A stretch of 64,000 bases of DNA from Neoluteolibacter marinus (GCF_014904755.1 NZ_JACZFQ010000033.1:20562-84561); one strand, 5' to 3'; shown: positions 48,001-56,534, counted from the stretch's first letter. The notes: generated by a model not told the origin, from the sequence alone. Made by a program: numbers and translations.

Positions 48001-49157
48001 GCAACGAACTGGAGAACCTGATGCGGGATGTCGAGGAGGGTGAACGGCAACGGCGGGAGGAAGGTGAAAGCCAGCAGCCCAGCGAGGGTCAGCAGCCCAG
48101 CGAGGGTCAGCAGCCCAGCGAGGGTCAGCAGCCCAGCGAGGGTCAGCAGCCCAGCGAGGGTCTGCAGGCCCACGAGGGTCAGGAGCCCCGCGAGGGTCAG
48201 CAGCCCAGCGAGGGTCAGCAGCCCAGCGAGGGTCAGCAGCCCAGCGAGGGTCAGCAGCCCAGCGAGGGTCAGCAGCCGGGCGAAGGTCAGCGACCCGGCG
48301 AAGGTCAGCAACCCGGCGAAGGTCAGCAACCGGGCGAAGGTCAGCAACCGGGCGAAGGTCAGCGACCGGGCGAAGTCCAGCAGCCCGGCGAAGGTCAGCA
48401 ACCCGGCGAAGGTCAGCAACCCGGCGAAGGTCAGCAACCCGGCGAAGGTCAGCAACCGGGCGAAGGCCAGCAACCGGGCGAAGGTCAGCAACCGGGCGAA
48501 GGTCAGCAACCGGGCGAAGGTCAGCAACCGGGTGAAGGTCAGCAACCGGGCGAAGGTCAGCAACCGGGTGAAGGTCAGCAGCCGGGTGAAGGTCGGCAGC
48601 CGGGTGAAGGCCAGCAACCGGGTGAAGGTCAGCAGCCGGGCGAAGGTCAGCAACCGGGTGAAGGCCAGCAACCGGGTGAAGGCCAGCAACCGGTTGAAGG
48701 CCAGCAACGCGGAGGAACTCGTGGCGCGGGGACGAACGGTGGTGGGGGCACGGGCGGGGGCCGTTTCTTCGAGGAGTGGGCCGCGCAGGGCGAAGCGGCC
48801 GAAGCCGCCCGCGAGGAGGCGCCGATCTTCGGCGAAGGCTACCGCGAATGGTCGGACCGCTTGCGTGATGTCGAGGAGATGTTGCAGGACGAGGCCCTCC
48901 AGCAGGAGGCGGCGCGGGTGCGCGACCGGGCGCGGGAAATGCGCCGGGATTTCAATCGCGAAGGCACGCGGCCGCAGTGGAACTTGATGGAAGACCAGAT
49001 CATGGAGCCGCTGAGGGAGCTTCAGCAGCGGGTCGACGAGGAGCTGTCGAAACGCGAGAAGCCCGATTCGCGCTTGCCGCTGAACCGGGACCCGGTGCCC
49101 GGACCGTATGAGGAACTGGTGCGCGAGTACTACGAACGATTGGGCAGCGGCGAATGA
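45054..49157 (+). CDS. DUF4175-like membrane protein with coiled coil and 35 hexapeptide repeats
   Basis: The 1367-residue protein has three N-terminal helices (residues ~26-42, 50-72 and ~155-172). A beta-rich extracytoplasmic region follows (~200-500), then a Gln-rich low-complexity stretch (QQQQEQQQQGQQGGQQGNQ near 515-535) and a long coiled coil with Glu/Arg/Gln (~560-1000). Next is a tandem array QQP(S/G)EG x35 (residues 1007-1216) and a conserved C-terminal part starting FFEEWAAQG (WNLMEDQIMEPLRELQQRVDEEL in part). The overall plan resembles DUF4175 proteins of MoxR operons. Frame is confirmed by ATGA overlaps at both ends. Probably a giant envelope-spanning or scaffold protein; function unknown. 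Confidence 0.85.
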   Translation: MIDSILQRQLGPIAERHAAERKSRVRAIVCGAVAAVAVIVALMHRSGDGLGAGWLAVPLLAGVIAWLACRFWLPPLKLDLRSVAKEIEEANPELGAMLLTAVEAEEGVEGRELDYLQERLVYRAAEAAILAGWRESVGDRGRRIWRGLERAAVVALVLAVMLLAGSRWLPHRGAAGQVVATPGSMVSGKQGEVRVADVTPGDVELERGSRLLVTASFEGGVPAEARLVAELGGETRHIEMRQNLTDPVFAGAIPRVEGDGHYRIEFAGGRSRDFEVKTYVLPEVQGIDVTVEPPPGIPGETETIGDTWRVTVLEGSKLGLRVKTNGVAAAGRLVAEDGALEIPLAASGDGVLTAAFSPAEKQSFRVELSDNAGRGNARPPVFRVVVRRNLPPRIELAFPGGDIDVSPLQELAAEAVLWDDVGITAAGATLSMNGETREVVFDPALFQKDKRVTVATLIDFEEWRAAPTDLMTYFFWAEDRDARGATRRVESDLRFAEVRHFEEIFREAAGGGEAQQQQEQQQQGQQGGQQGNQSEALIERQKEVLNATWTLERRVRDDAAALVEDAAVIESGQGSVIQAAGLAAGEVTDPEVARHLEAAVGEMEAAAAELREIVTPEDAEHLQAARSREQAAMGHLVRMREREFQVGRSQQQQPQGAQSAASRRQQRQLQNMELQQEERRYETQRFAEEQQQQQDPGASGEDQQMLNRLKELARRQEGINEKAKELQAMLEEAESEEEREELRRELERLEEEQRQMLEDLDELNERMESEENRGRTEEAREQLRQAREDAREAAENLGQEQLDQAANAGTRAGQQFEQLADEFRERTSNQFADDMREAREQARDLASRQEQIREQLEARREAVDGTQDPFEADDDQDALSADLAAQQERLRQLQESLKELSEASAESEPILSRKLYDELRENETGGVEEALDAAERLSRFDRFGEAAEFEEAARRGIDDLVEGIEDAAESILGDEEAALRMARNELENLMRDVEEGERQRREEGESQQPSEGQQPSEGQQPSEGQQPSEGQQPSEGLQAHEGQEPREGQQPSEGQQPSEGQQPSEGQQPSEGQQPGEGQRPGEGQQPGEGQQPGEGQQPGEGQRPGEVQQPGEGQQPGEGQQPGEGQQPGEGQQPGEGQQPGEGQQPGEGQQPGEGQQPGEGQQPGEGQQPGEGQQPGEGRQPGEGQQPGEGQQPGEGQQPGEGQQPGEGQQPVEGQQRGGTRGAGTNGGGGTGGGRFFEEWAAQGEAAEAAREEAPIFGEGYREWSDRLRDVEEMLQDEALQQEAARVRDRAREMRRDFNREGTRPQWNLMEDQIMEPLRELQQRVDEELSKREKPDSRLPLNRDPVPGPYEELVREYYERLGSGE
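48072..48701 (+). repeat. In-frame 18-bp tandem repeat, 35 units
   Basis: Thirty-five consecutive 18-bp units encode QQP(S/G)EG. Units 1-11 are PSEG type with CAGCAGCCCAGCGAGGGT, apart from units 6-7 (LQAHEG, QEPREG). Units 12-35 are PGEG type with varied third codon bases (GGC/GGT, GAA), including QRPGEG or QRPGEV at units 13 and 17, RQPGEG at 30 and QQPVEG at 35. Eighteen is a multiple of three, so copy changes keep frame. Homogeneous blocks suggest recent expansion by slippage or unequal crossover. Confidence 0.97.
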
Positions 49158-51472
49158 TCGGATCCCTGGCAACGATTGTGTTCGAAGGCGGAAGCTGGGC
49201 CTGGGCCGGTGCCGGACTGGCCGTGCTCGGCGCCGCTTGGGCGGCCATCGCGGCAATGAGCCAGGGGCGCCAGGGGCGCCGGGCGTGGTGGCCATTGGGG
49301 CTGCGGATCACGGCCCTGGCCCTGCTCGCGCTTTGCCTGGCGGAACCTTCGTGGGTCGGCGAGGAAGCGGTGCCGGGTGCCAACCTGGTGGCGGTGATCG
49401 CCGACAACAGCAAGGGCCTGCAGGTGAGCGACGCCGGCGGGGGCGAGCCCCGTTCCGGTCAGCTGCGCTCGATCTTGGTCGATGACTCCGGCGCGGAAGC
49501 TGGATGGTTGGGGGAGGTCGAGTCGACCTTTGCCCTGCGACGCTTCGCGATGGACCGCGGCCTGCGGCGGGTCGAGCGTTTCAGCGACCTGGATTTCGAG
49601 GGCAAGGCCAGCGAGATCGGCGAGTCGCTCGAAGGCATCCGGCGGCGCTTTGCCGGGCGGCCGGTGGCGGCGGTGATCCTGCTGACCGACGGCATTGCCA
49701 CCGACGGGATCGATCCGGAGCAACTCGCCGGGCTGCCACCGGTGTATCCGGTGCTGGTGGGTGACGGTGCGCCGGAGCGTGACCTCGCGGTGACCTCGGC
49801 GGTGGTTTCGGAGTCCTCGTTCGAGGATGCCCCGCTGACCTTCCGGGCCGACGTCAGTGCCCGGGGTTACCGCGGCAAGGAGGTCACCGTGCGGCTGCGG
49901 GACACTGCCGGGGAGGAAGTCGAAAGCCTGCGCTTCACGCCCGACTCCGCCACCGATCAGCGTGCGGTCCGCTTCCAGCATCGCCCGGCCGGCCATGGCG
50001 TGCTCTTTTACCGCATCGAGGTCTCCGGCGATGGCGGCGACGAGGCGACGGAGGCGAACAACGGGCGCCTGCTGACCGTCAACCGGGGCAGCGGGCCGTA
50101 CCGGATCCTCTATGTTTCCGGCCGGCCGAACTGGGAATACAAGTTCCTCAACCGCGCGCTCGCCGCGGATCCGGAAGTGCAGCTGGTCGGCTTGATCCGG
50201 GTGGCGCGCCGCGAGCCGAAATTCCAGTGGCGGGCCGGCCGGGGCGAGACGGCGAACCCGCTGTTCCGCGGCTTCAATCCGGACGACGACAGCGCTGAGT
50301 ACGACCAGCCGGTGATGGTCCGCCTCAATACCCGCGACGACAACGAACTGGCCGCGGGATTCCCGCGGACCGCGGAGGAGCTGTTCGAATACCGCGCGGT
50401 GATCATCGACGACCTCGAGCGCGAATTCTTCACCCTGGACCAGCTGGAGCTGTTAGAGTCCTTCGTGGCGCGCCGCGGCGGCAGCGTGCTGATGCTCGGC
50501 GGGGTGGAGAGCTTCGCCAACGGCGACTACGGCAACACCCCGATGGAGCGGATGCTGCCGGTGCACCTCGGCGGCGGGGAAGGATCGCCGCCGGGCGACG
50601 ACCTGACGCTCGAGTTGACCCGCGACGGCTGGCTTTCGCCGTGGATGCGGTTGCACGACAGCGAGGCCGCGGAGCGCGGCCGGATGGCGGCGATGGGCGG
50701 CTTCCACAGCCTCAACCGGGTGGCCGGGATCAAGCCCGGCGCGACGGTGCTAGCTCAGGTTCGCGACGGCGGGACCACTCGCCCGGCGCTGGCGGTGCAG
50801 CGCTTCGGCGACGGGCGGGTGGCGTCGATGATGATCGGCGACTTCTGGCGCTGGGGCTTCCGCGACCCGGAGCAGCGGCCGGACATGGAAAAGGCGTGGC
50901 GGCAATTGACCCGCTGGCTGCTCGCCGATGTTCCCGACCGCAGTTCGCTGGCCCTCGAAGCCGGCGGGGACGGGGCGGTGAAGGCGCGGCTGCGGGTCCT
51001 GGACCCGTCCTTCCAACCGATGTCCGACGCCCGAGTGACCGTCGCGGTGAACCGCAACGGTGCGGATGCCGTCGAGCTGAATGCCACGCCTTCCGACAGC
51101 GAGGCCGGTGTCTTCGAGGTGACCTTCCTGCCGGAGGACGGCGCGGGAACCACGGTTACGGCGGACGTCCGCGACAGCGCCGGGCTGCGGGTCGGAAGCC
51201 CGGAGGACGGCTGGGTGGCCAACGACGACGCCGACGAATTCCGGCGTCTGGAGCCGGACCGTGAAGTGTTGGAAGCCATCGCCGCCACGACGGGCGGGAG
51301 GATGCTGGAAGCCTCCGCACTGGATGGATTCGCGCGAGACCTGCCGTCCATGGAGATGCCCGAAACCCGGACCTGGTCGCGCTCGTTGTGGCACACGCCA
51401 CTGGTTTTCCTGCTGGTACTCGCCTGTTTCGCGGGCGAGTGGATCTTGCGCCGTCGCCGTGGACTTTCCTGA
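49154..51472 (+). CDS. Membrane protein with vWA-like and glutamine-amidotransferase-like domains
   Basis: The 772-residue protein has N-terminal helices (residues ~12-34 and ~47-62) and a C-terminal helix (LVFLLVLACFAGEWIL) with a basic end. A vWA-like fold is seen in LVAVIADNSKGL and VAAVILLTDGIATDG, a bacterial 'N-S' variant of the MIDAS. YRILYVSGRPNWEYKFLNRAL follows, and then ERxxYRAVIIDDLEREFFTLDQLELLESFVARRGGSVLMLGG (key phrase VIIDDLE) of the class I amidotransferase-like type. These are common to DUF4159/vWA partner proteins. The start overlaps the DUF4175 stop (ATGA); the next gene starts five bases after its stop. Probably a membrane partner of BatA. Confidence 0.88.
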   Translation: MIGSLATIVFEGGSWAWAGAGLAVLGAAWAAIAAMSQGRQGRRAWWPLGLRITALALLALCLAEPSWVGEEAVPGANLVAVIADNSKGLQVSDAGGGEPRSGQLRSILVDDSGAEAGWLGEVESTFALRRFAMDRGLRRVERFSDLDFEGKASEIGESLEGIRRRFAGRPVAAVILLTDGIATDGIDPEQLAGLPPVYPVLVGDGAPERDLAVTSAVVSESSFEDAPLTFRADVSARGYRGKEVTVRLRDTAGEEVESLRFTPDSATDQRAVRFQHRPAGHGVLFYRIEVSGDGGDEATEANNGRLLTVNRGSGPYRILYVSGRPNWEYKFLNRALAADPEVQLVGLIRVARREPKFQWRAGRGETANPLFRGFNPDDDSAEYDQPVMVRLNTRDDNELAAGFPRTAEELFEYRAVIIDDLEREFFTLDQLELLESFVARRGGSVLMLGGVESFANGDYGNTPMERMLPVHLGGGEGSPPGDDLTLELTRDGWLSPWMRLHDSEAAERGRMAAMGGFHSLNRVAGIKPGATVLAQVRDGGTTRPALAVQRFGDGRVASMMIGDFWRWGFRDPEQRPDMEKAWRQLTRWLLADVPDRSSLALEAGGDGAVKARLRVLDPSFQPMSDARVTVAVNRNGADAVELNATPSDSEAGVFEVTFLPEDGAGTTVTADVRDSAGLRVGSPEDGWVANDDADEFRRLEPDREVLEAIAATTGGRMLEASALDGFARDLPSMEMPETRTWSRSLWHTPLVFLLVLACFAGEWILRRRRGLS

Positions 51473-51477
51473 TTCCG

Positions 51478-52443
51478 ATGAACTCCTGCATCCATCGTAC
51501 ATTGATCGCCGCCCTGCTGGCGCTGGCGGGCTTGCTGCGGGCGGGCACGGCGGACCTGGTCGTCGTCACCGGGGCTGCGGGCGGCGAGGAGTTCGCCGCG
51601 ACTTTCGCCAAGGCGGCCGCTGCCTGGCAGGCAGCGGGCCGGCGCGGCGCGGCGGAATTCCATGGGATCGGTGCTGATGAAGCCGGCGGCACGGACCTGG
51701 AGCGGCTGGAGCGGCTGGTGCCGGGCTTGGCGAAGTCCGAAGGCGGGCCGTTGTGGATCGTCCTGATCGGCCACGGCACCTTCGACGGCCGCGAGGCGAA
51801 GTTCAACCTGCGCGGGCCCGATCTCGGCGCCGCGACGCTGAAAGCCTGGCTCGAGGGTGCCCGGCGGCAAGTGGTGGTGGTGAACGGAAGCGCCTCGAGC
51901 GCGCCGTTCCTGAGCACCTTGTCGGCCCCGGGCCGGGTGATCGTCACGGCGACCAAGAACAGCGCGGAGGATTCCTATGCCCGTTTCGGCGAGTATCTTG
52001 CCTCCGCCATCGATTCACCCGATGCCGACCGCGACCAGGACGGAGCGACCTCGCTGCTCGAAGCCTTTCTCGCCGCCTCCGCCGGGGTGAAGGAGTTCTA
52101 CGGCCAGCAGGGACGGATCGTGACCGAAGAGGCTCTCATCGACGACAACGGCGACGGTCTCGGCACTCCCGCCGGGTGGTTCCGGGGGGTGCGTGCGGTG
52201 AAGGTGGCCAAGCAGGGTGCCGAGCCCGACGGCCGCCGGGCGCAGCAGTTGCAGCTCGTCCCGGGCGAGGAGGAGCGCCGCCTCGATCCGGAGGCCAGGG
52301 CGCGCCGCGACAAGCTGGAGGAACAGCTTTTCGCCCTGCGGTCGCGGAAGGCCGGGATGAACGAGGACGACTACTTCCGCGAGCTCGAGCGGCTCTTGCG
52401 GGAAATCGGGGCGATCTACGCGGCCGCGGACGACGACTCGTGA
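51478..52443 (+). CDS. Secreted legumain-like (clan CD) protein lacking a catalytic cysteine
   Basis: The 321-residue protein has a signal peptide (MNSCIHRTLIAALLALAGLLRAG) and a clan CD peptidase-like core. WIVLIGHGTFDG contains the expected His (H99) before a Gly, and VVVVNGSASSAPFLS (134-145) lies where the catalytic Cys is normally found, but Ser/Gly/Ala occupy it. VTEEALIDDNGDGLGTPA and SLLEAFLAA match the rest of the fold. A C-terminal basic coiled coil (LDPEARARRDKLEEQLFAL) ends the protein. It is probably inactive or uses another nucleophile. It is the last gene of the MoxR operon, and its stop faces the ClC gene. Confidence 0.8.
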   Translation: MNSCIHRTLIAALLALAGLLRAGTADLVVVTGAAGGEEFAATFAKAAAAWQAAGRRGAAEFHGIGADEAGGTDLERLERLVPGLAKSEGGPLWIVLIGHGTFDGREAKFNLRGPDLGAATLKAWLEGARRQVVVVNGSASSAPFLSTLSAPGRVIVTATKNSAEDSYARFGEYLASAIDSPDADRDQDGATSLLEAFLAASAGVKEFYGQQGRIVTEEALIDDNGDGLGTPAGWFRGVRAVKVAKQGAEPDGRRAQQLQLVPGEEERRLDPEARARRDKLEEQLFALRSRKAGMNEDDYFRELERLLREIGAIYAAADDDS

Positions 52444-52452
52444 CGCCGGGGC

Positions 52453-54246
52453 TCAGCCCTCGATCGCGTTCTGCTGGCGCGCAATGTCGTTCAAGGTGAG
52501 CCAGCCCAACATTTTCGTGTCGTCGAGCGGGCTGACCACGGGAACCTGCTGGAGATCGCGGGCGATCATCCGGTTGGCGGCGTCGCGGATCGACGACTCG
52601 GTGGTCACACTGAGCAGTTCCTGGCCTTCGATGATCTCGGCGACGGTCTGGCGCTCGCCGGGATGCTTCAGCTCGTAGCGGGCGATGACGCCCAGCAGCT
52701 CGTCGTCCTCGCCGAGCACGGGGTAGGCATGGAAGCGCTTGTCGGCGGCCGTGATCCGCTTCAGCGCGTCGGCCGGTTCCTCGGTGGCCCGGATGCCGAA
52801 GACCTCGTGGGTCATGATCGATTGCACCGGCAGCTTGCGGTAGTCCTGCGCGCCGCGGTAGGCCGGCAGCCGGCGCAGGGTGACGCCGTCCTGGAGCAGC
52901 AGCGCGTTGTAGATGCTGACCGGCTGGAGGCGGCGGGCGATTTGCCAGGCGAGCATGTTGCCCGCCATCAGCGGCAGGATCAGCGAGTAGTTGCCGGTCA
53001 TCTCGAAGATGATGATCAGCGAGGTGAAGGGGCAGCGGACCACCGCCGCGAACATCGCCCCCATGCCGAGGAGAACGCAGCCGCCGATGACCTTGGTGTC
53101 GGCGGGGAAGGCGGGGATCCAGTTGCCGAGGTGCTGCAGGTCGGCGAGGCCGACGCCAAGCAGGCCGCCGAGCATGCCGCCGAGGAAGAGGGTGGGGGAA
53201 AAGAGCCCGCCGGAGCCGCCCGAGGCGTAGTTGATCACCACCGCGAGGAATTTCAGCACCAACAGCGTTCCGAGGATGCCGGCGGCGAGCTTATACTCGA
53301 AGGCCGCCTCGAGGCTCTGGTAGCCGATGCTGAAGACCGAGTTCTGGGCGTTGCCGAGGTGGCCGGTGAAGTAGAAGGCGGCCAGGCCGAGGATGCCGCA
53401 CGACAAGCCGCCGGCCGCCGGCGCCAGCCACGGGGCCTTGCGGCTGCCCGACTTGAACCAGCCGCGCATGTTCAGGGTGCTGCGCACGAAAAGGTGGCCG
53501 ATCAGTCCCGCCGCGACGCCGACCGGCAGGGCCACCAGCATCCAGGCCGAGGTCTTGTAGTCCTCCGCGATGCGGGCGGTGAGCACCGGGTCCTCGCCGA
53601 GCATGGTGCGCGACACAGCGGCGGCGACGACCACCGCTACGACCATCCCGCCGATGGCCTTCATCGAGAAATTGTCCAGCAGTTCCTCGAACACGAAGGT
53701 CAGGGCGGACAGCGGCGCATTGAAAGCCGCGGCGATCCCGGCGGCCATCCCGACCGGAAGCATCGACTGGACCCGCGCGGGATCCTTGAAGGCCCAGCGG
53801 CCGATGCGCGAGGAAATGGCGGCGCTGATATGAACCGTGGGGCCTTCGCGGCCGAGGCTGTTGCCGAGCCCGACGTAGAGGGCGCCCAACAGGTAGCGCC
53901 AGATGCCGGCGCGGGTGGAAACCTTGCCTCCCTTGTTGTAGTAGGCGGCCTTGGTCTGGGGGATTCCGCTGCCGGCGGCATCGGGCGCGAACTTCTGCAC
54001 CACCACGCCGACGGCGAGCCCTGCAAGCGTCGGGGCGGCCAGCAGGATCGCGCAGAACTCCAGCGGATCGCGGCTCTCCGCCTGTTCCCACAGCCAGTCG
54101 AACAGGTGGTGGATGGTGAGGTGGAAGGCCACCGCGGCCAGGCCGCACAAGAGGCCCGCGAGCACGCAAAGGGCGAGAAACCGCTGTCCATCGTTGAGAC
54201 GCCGCCGCATCCAGTCGGGCAGCGTTCTTTTTGGTTGCTCGCTCAT
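52453..54246 (-). CDS. ClC-family chloride channel/antiporter with CBS domains
   Basis: The 597-residue protein has the ClC core: GSGIPQTKAAYY, GREGPTVHISAAI (gating glutamate), FVFEELLDNF (second, proton-site glutamate), and GGLFSPTLFLGG. Two CBS domains follow (MTHEVFGIRATEEPADAL and LLSVTTESSIRDAANRMI). The presence of both glutamates suggests a 2 Cl-/H+ antiporter rather than a channel. CBS domains regulate ion transport in response to nucleotides. Start MSEQPKRTL at 54246. Divergent from the MscS gene with 171 bp between. Confidence 0.94.
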   Translation of the reverse strand: MSEQPKRTLPDWMRRRLNDGQRFLALCVLAGLLCGLAAVAFHLTIHHLFDWLWEQAESRDPLEFCAILLAAPTLAGLAVGVVVQKFAPDAAGSGIPQTKAAYYNKGGKVSTRAGIWRYLLGALYVGLGNSLGREGPTVHISAAISSRIGRWAFKDPARVQSMLPVGMAAGIAAAFNAPLSALTFVFEELLDNFSMKAIGGMVVAVVVAAAVSRTMLGEDPVLTARIAEDYKTSAWMLVALPVGVAAGLIGHLFVRSTLNMRGWFKSGSRKAPWLAPAAGGLSCGILGLAAFYFTGHLGNAQNSVFSIGYQSLEAAFEYKLAAGILGTLLVLKFLAVVINYASGGSGGLFSPTLFLGGMLGGLLGVGLADLQHLGNWIPAFPADTKVIGGCVLLGMGAMFAAVVRCPFTSLIIIFEMTGNYSLILPLMAGNMLAWQIARRLQPVSIYNALLLQDGVTLRRLPAYRGAQDYRKLPVQSIMTHEVFGIRATEEPADALKRITAADKRFHAYPVLGEDDELLGVIARYELKHPGERQTVAEIIEGQELLSVTTESSIRDAANRMIARDLQQVPVVSPLDDTKMLGWLTLNDIARQQNAIEG

Positions 54247-54417
54247 TGGCCTCGCGCCGGCCGTATCATGAGCCGATGGGATTGGCTAGCAGTGTCCGGG
54301 ACGGGTTTTGTAGCGGCGGGAACGGGATGCCGCCTTCCGTTCCTGCGACCTGCCGAGGTCCCGGAGAAATCACCCAACCGCTTGACCTAGGGTCGATGTG
54401 GGTCAGTTTCGAACTTC

Positions 54418-55692
54418 ATGAGAGCGCGTCACCTTCCCCTGCTGGCCTTCCTTTTCCTCGCGAGCTTTTCAATTTCCTGTCTTGCCGCCGACCCGCCGGC
54501 GCCGGTGACGACCGGCGATCCCGGGGTCTCCAACGAGATCCTCGCGCTGAAACTCGACCCGCTGACCAAGGAGGAGCTGGCGTCCGAGGCGGACGGCTGG
54601 CAGGCGCTGCTGAAGGAGAAGGCGCAGGCGATTGCCGACGCGGAGATCGCCTCCAGGACTTCGGTGGGCGAGGCCCGCGAGGCGCAGCTCAAGTTGCTAC
54701 CGGGTCTGCGGGAAGAGAAGGACGCCCTGCTCAGCCGCTTCAACACCGTGCTGAAGGCCTACGAGCTCAAGGGCGGGGATCCCGGGGCTTACCGCAAGTA
54801 CGAGGCAGCGGTGAGCGGGATCAAGGCCGAGGTTACCGATGTCAGCTCGACCTGGCACGCCTTCACCGGCTGGCTGACCTCGAAGGAGGGCGGGATCAAG
54901 TGGGGGCTCCAGGCGGTCAAGTTCGTCGCCGTGCTGCTGGCCTTCTGGCTGATCGCCGGGATCGCGAGCAAGCTGGTGAGCAAGGTCGTCGACCGCCAGG
55001 AGGGCCTGTCCGGCCTGCTGAAGAATTTCATCAAGAAGATGACGCGCCGGGTGATCCTGCTGGTCGGGCTGTTGATCGCCCTGGGCACCGTCGGGGTGAA
55101 CGTCGGCGCGGCGCTCGCCTTGATCGGTGGCGGCGCCTTCATCCTCGCCTTCGCGCTGCAGGATACCCTGAGCAACTTCGCCGCCGGCATGATGCTGATG
55201 ATCTACCGCCCCTTCGACGTCGGCGACGCGGTGGAGATCGGCGGCGTCACCGGCAAGGTCAACAGCGTCAGCCTGGTCAGCACCACCATCTGCACCTTCG
55301 ACAACAAGAAGGTGCTGGTGCCTAACAAAAAGGTCTGGGGCGAGGTGATCACCAACATCACCGGTAATCCGACCCGACGCGTCGACCTGGTTTTCGGCAT
55401 CGGCTACGACGACGACATGGACAAGGCCCAGTCGATCATCGAGCGCGTGGTTGCCGAGCACGCGCTGGTGCTGGAAGACCCGGCACCGGTGATCAAGCTC
55501 AACGAACTTGCCGACTCGTCGGTGAACTTCATCTGCCGGCCGTGGACCAAGACCGGCGATTATCTGACCGTGCTCTCCGACATCACCAAGCGGGTGAAAA
55601 CGGAATTCGACGCCGCCGGCATCTCCATCCCTTACCCGCAGCGCGACGTGCATCTCATCCCGGCGCCGGCGGGGGACAAGCCGGCGGCGTAG
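54418..55692 (+). CDS. Small-conductance mechanosensitive channel (MscS family)
   Basis: The 424-residue channel has a signal peptide (MRARHLPLLAFLFLASFSISCLAA), a periplasmic helical domain (~25-150) and then membrane helices at ~163-185 and 205-225. The pore helix TM3 is GAALALIGGGAFILAFALQD, followed by LSNFAAGMMLMIYRPFDVGD. The cytoplasmic beta domain contains VEIGGVTGKVNSVSLVSTTI, DNKKVLVPNKKVWGEVITN and GIGYDDDMDKA. The gly/ala-rich TM3 is the gate. It releases solutes on hypo-osmotic shock. A convergent gene follows. Confidence 0.94.
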   Translation: MRARHLPLLAFLFLASFSISCLAADPPAPVTTGDPGVSNEILALKLDPLTKEELASEADGWQALLKEKAQAIADAEIASRTSVGEAREAQLKLLPGLREEKDALLSRFNTVLKAYELKGGDPGAYRKYEAAVSGIKAEVTDVSSTWHAFTGWLTSKEGGIKWGLQAVKFVAVLLAFWLIAGIASKLVSKVVDRQEGLSGLLKNFIKKMTRRVILLVGLLIALGTVGVNVGAALALIGGGAFILAFALQDTLSNFAAGMMLMIYRPFDVGDAVEIGGVTGKVNSVSLVSTTICTFDNKKVLVPNKKVWGEVITNITGNPTRRVDLVFGIGYDDDMDKAQSIIERVVAEHALVLEDPAPVIKLNELADSSVNFICRPWTKTGDYLTVLSDITKRVKTEFDAAGISIPYPQRDVHLIPAPAGDKPAA

Positions 55693-55713
55693 GGAGGCGG
55701 ACCCGCCTGCCCG

Positions 55714-56421
55714 TCAGCGGGCGTCCTTTTTCAGGAAGGCGACGATGTCGTCCGGCTCGGCCCGCTTGCGGTAGTCGGAGTCGACGAAAGCCCAGCGGAT
55801 GACGCCGTCGCGGCCGATGATGTAAGTGGCGGCGAGGGGAAGGGTGCCCTCGCCGGCCTCCTTGCCGTTGAAGTCGGTGAGGTTGAAGTGCTTCTTATAA
55901 AGTTCGCGCACTTCCGGCGTGAGTTCGAAGGCGATGCCATAGTTCTTCGCCACCCGGTGGTTGAGGTCGGTGAGGACCTCGAATTCCAGATGGTTCTTCT
56001 CCTTCGTGGAGAGGCTCTTGTCCGGGAGCTCGGGGGTGAGGGCGACCAGCCGGGCCCCGGCCGCCCGGAACTCCGGCAGCTTTTCCTGAAGGGCGGCAAG
56101 GGCGATGTTGCAATACGGGCACCAGCCGCCGCGGTACCAGGTGAGGATCACCGGGCCGTCCTTCCACAGGGTCGACAACTGCACCGCCTTGCCGGCAGCG
56201 TCTTCAAGGGTGAAGTCCGGGGCCTTGTCGCCGACCTTCTTCGCCCGGTCGAGGATTCCGGACTCGGCGACCGCATCGATGCCGCGGGCGTAGGCGGCGC
56301 GGACCGCGGGGTCCCCTGATTTGGCGGCTTCCGCCGAGCGGGCGTCGAGCTGCTCCTGCAGCGAGGGTTCAGCCGACAGCGCCGGAGCGAGGATGAGAAG
56401 AGCAAGCAGCGTCCATTTCAT
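55714..56421 (-). CDS. Secreted peroxiredoxin-like (AhpC/TSA family) protein
   Basis: The 235-residue protein has a signal peptide (MKWTLLALLILAPALSA). The thioredoxin-fold core begins VGDKAPDFTLEDAAGKAV and has a WYRGGWCPYCNIALAAL active site with a CxxC. VIRWAFVDSDYRKRAEPDDIVAFL ends the fold. The WCPYC pattern with two cysteines three apart is the PRX-like 'AhpC-TSA 2' type, so it reduces peroxides or acts as a disulfide reductase in the periplasm. It converges on the MscS gene. Confidence 0.9.
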   Translation of the reverse strand: MKWTLLALLILAPALSAEPSLQEQLDARSAEAAKSGDPAVRAAYARGIDAVAESGILDRAKKVGDKAPDFTLEDAAGKAVQLSTLWKDGPVILTWYRGGWCPYCNIALAALQEKLPEFRAAGARLVALTPELPDKSLSTKEKNHLEFEVLTDLNHRVAKNYGIAFELTPEVRELYKKHFNLTDFNGKEAGEGTLPLAATYIIGRDGVIRWAFVDSDYRKRAEPDDIVAFLKKDAR

Positions 56422-56474
56422 GATCCCGCCATTTCCGGTCGGAATACACGATTGTCAACCGGCGGTAGGTCAAA

Positions 56475-56492
56475 ATGCTGGAAAAACAGCAT
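56475..56492. promoter_or_regulatory. Small palindrome in divergent promoter region
   Basis: ATGCTG and CAGCAT form a perfect six-base inverted repeat separated by GAAAAA, placed 54 bases after the peroxiredoxin start (56421, divergent) and 43 bases before the lipoprotein start. It may be an operator or a chance hairpin. A TTGACG at 56500-56505 in the same region is a possible -35 box, but no convincing -10 box is visible. Confidence 0.25.
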
Positions 56493-56534
56493 GATGTCTT
56501 GACGGTTGGTATCCCTGCTGCTGGGTTGGACGGC

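Noticed and set aside
48072..48701. Possible CRISPR array
   Set aside because: Units are contiguous 18-bp coding repeats without spacers.
48028..48987. Plus-strand frame of 319 residues made of repeated KVSNRAKVSNP-like units
   Set aside because: A shifted frame of the same hexapeptide array; the correct frame is fixed by the ATGA overlaps at both ends and by coding content outside the array.
47688..49295. Minus-strand open frame of 535 residues with an FTRLLTFARLL-type periodicity
   Set aside because: It is the antisense of the 18-bp tandem repeat inside the DUF4175-like gene. The repeat length is a multiple of three, so all frames stay open across it.
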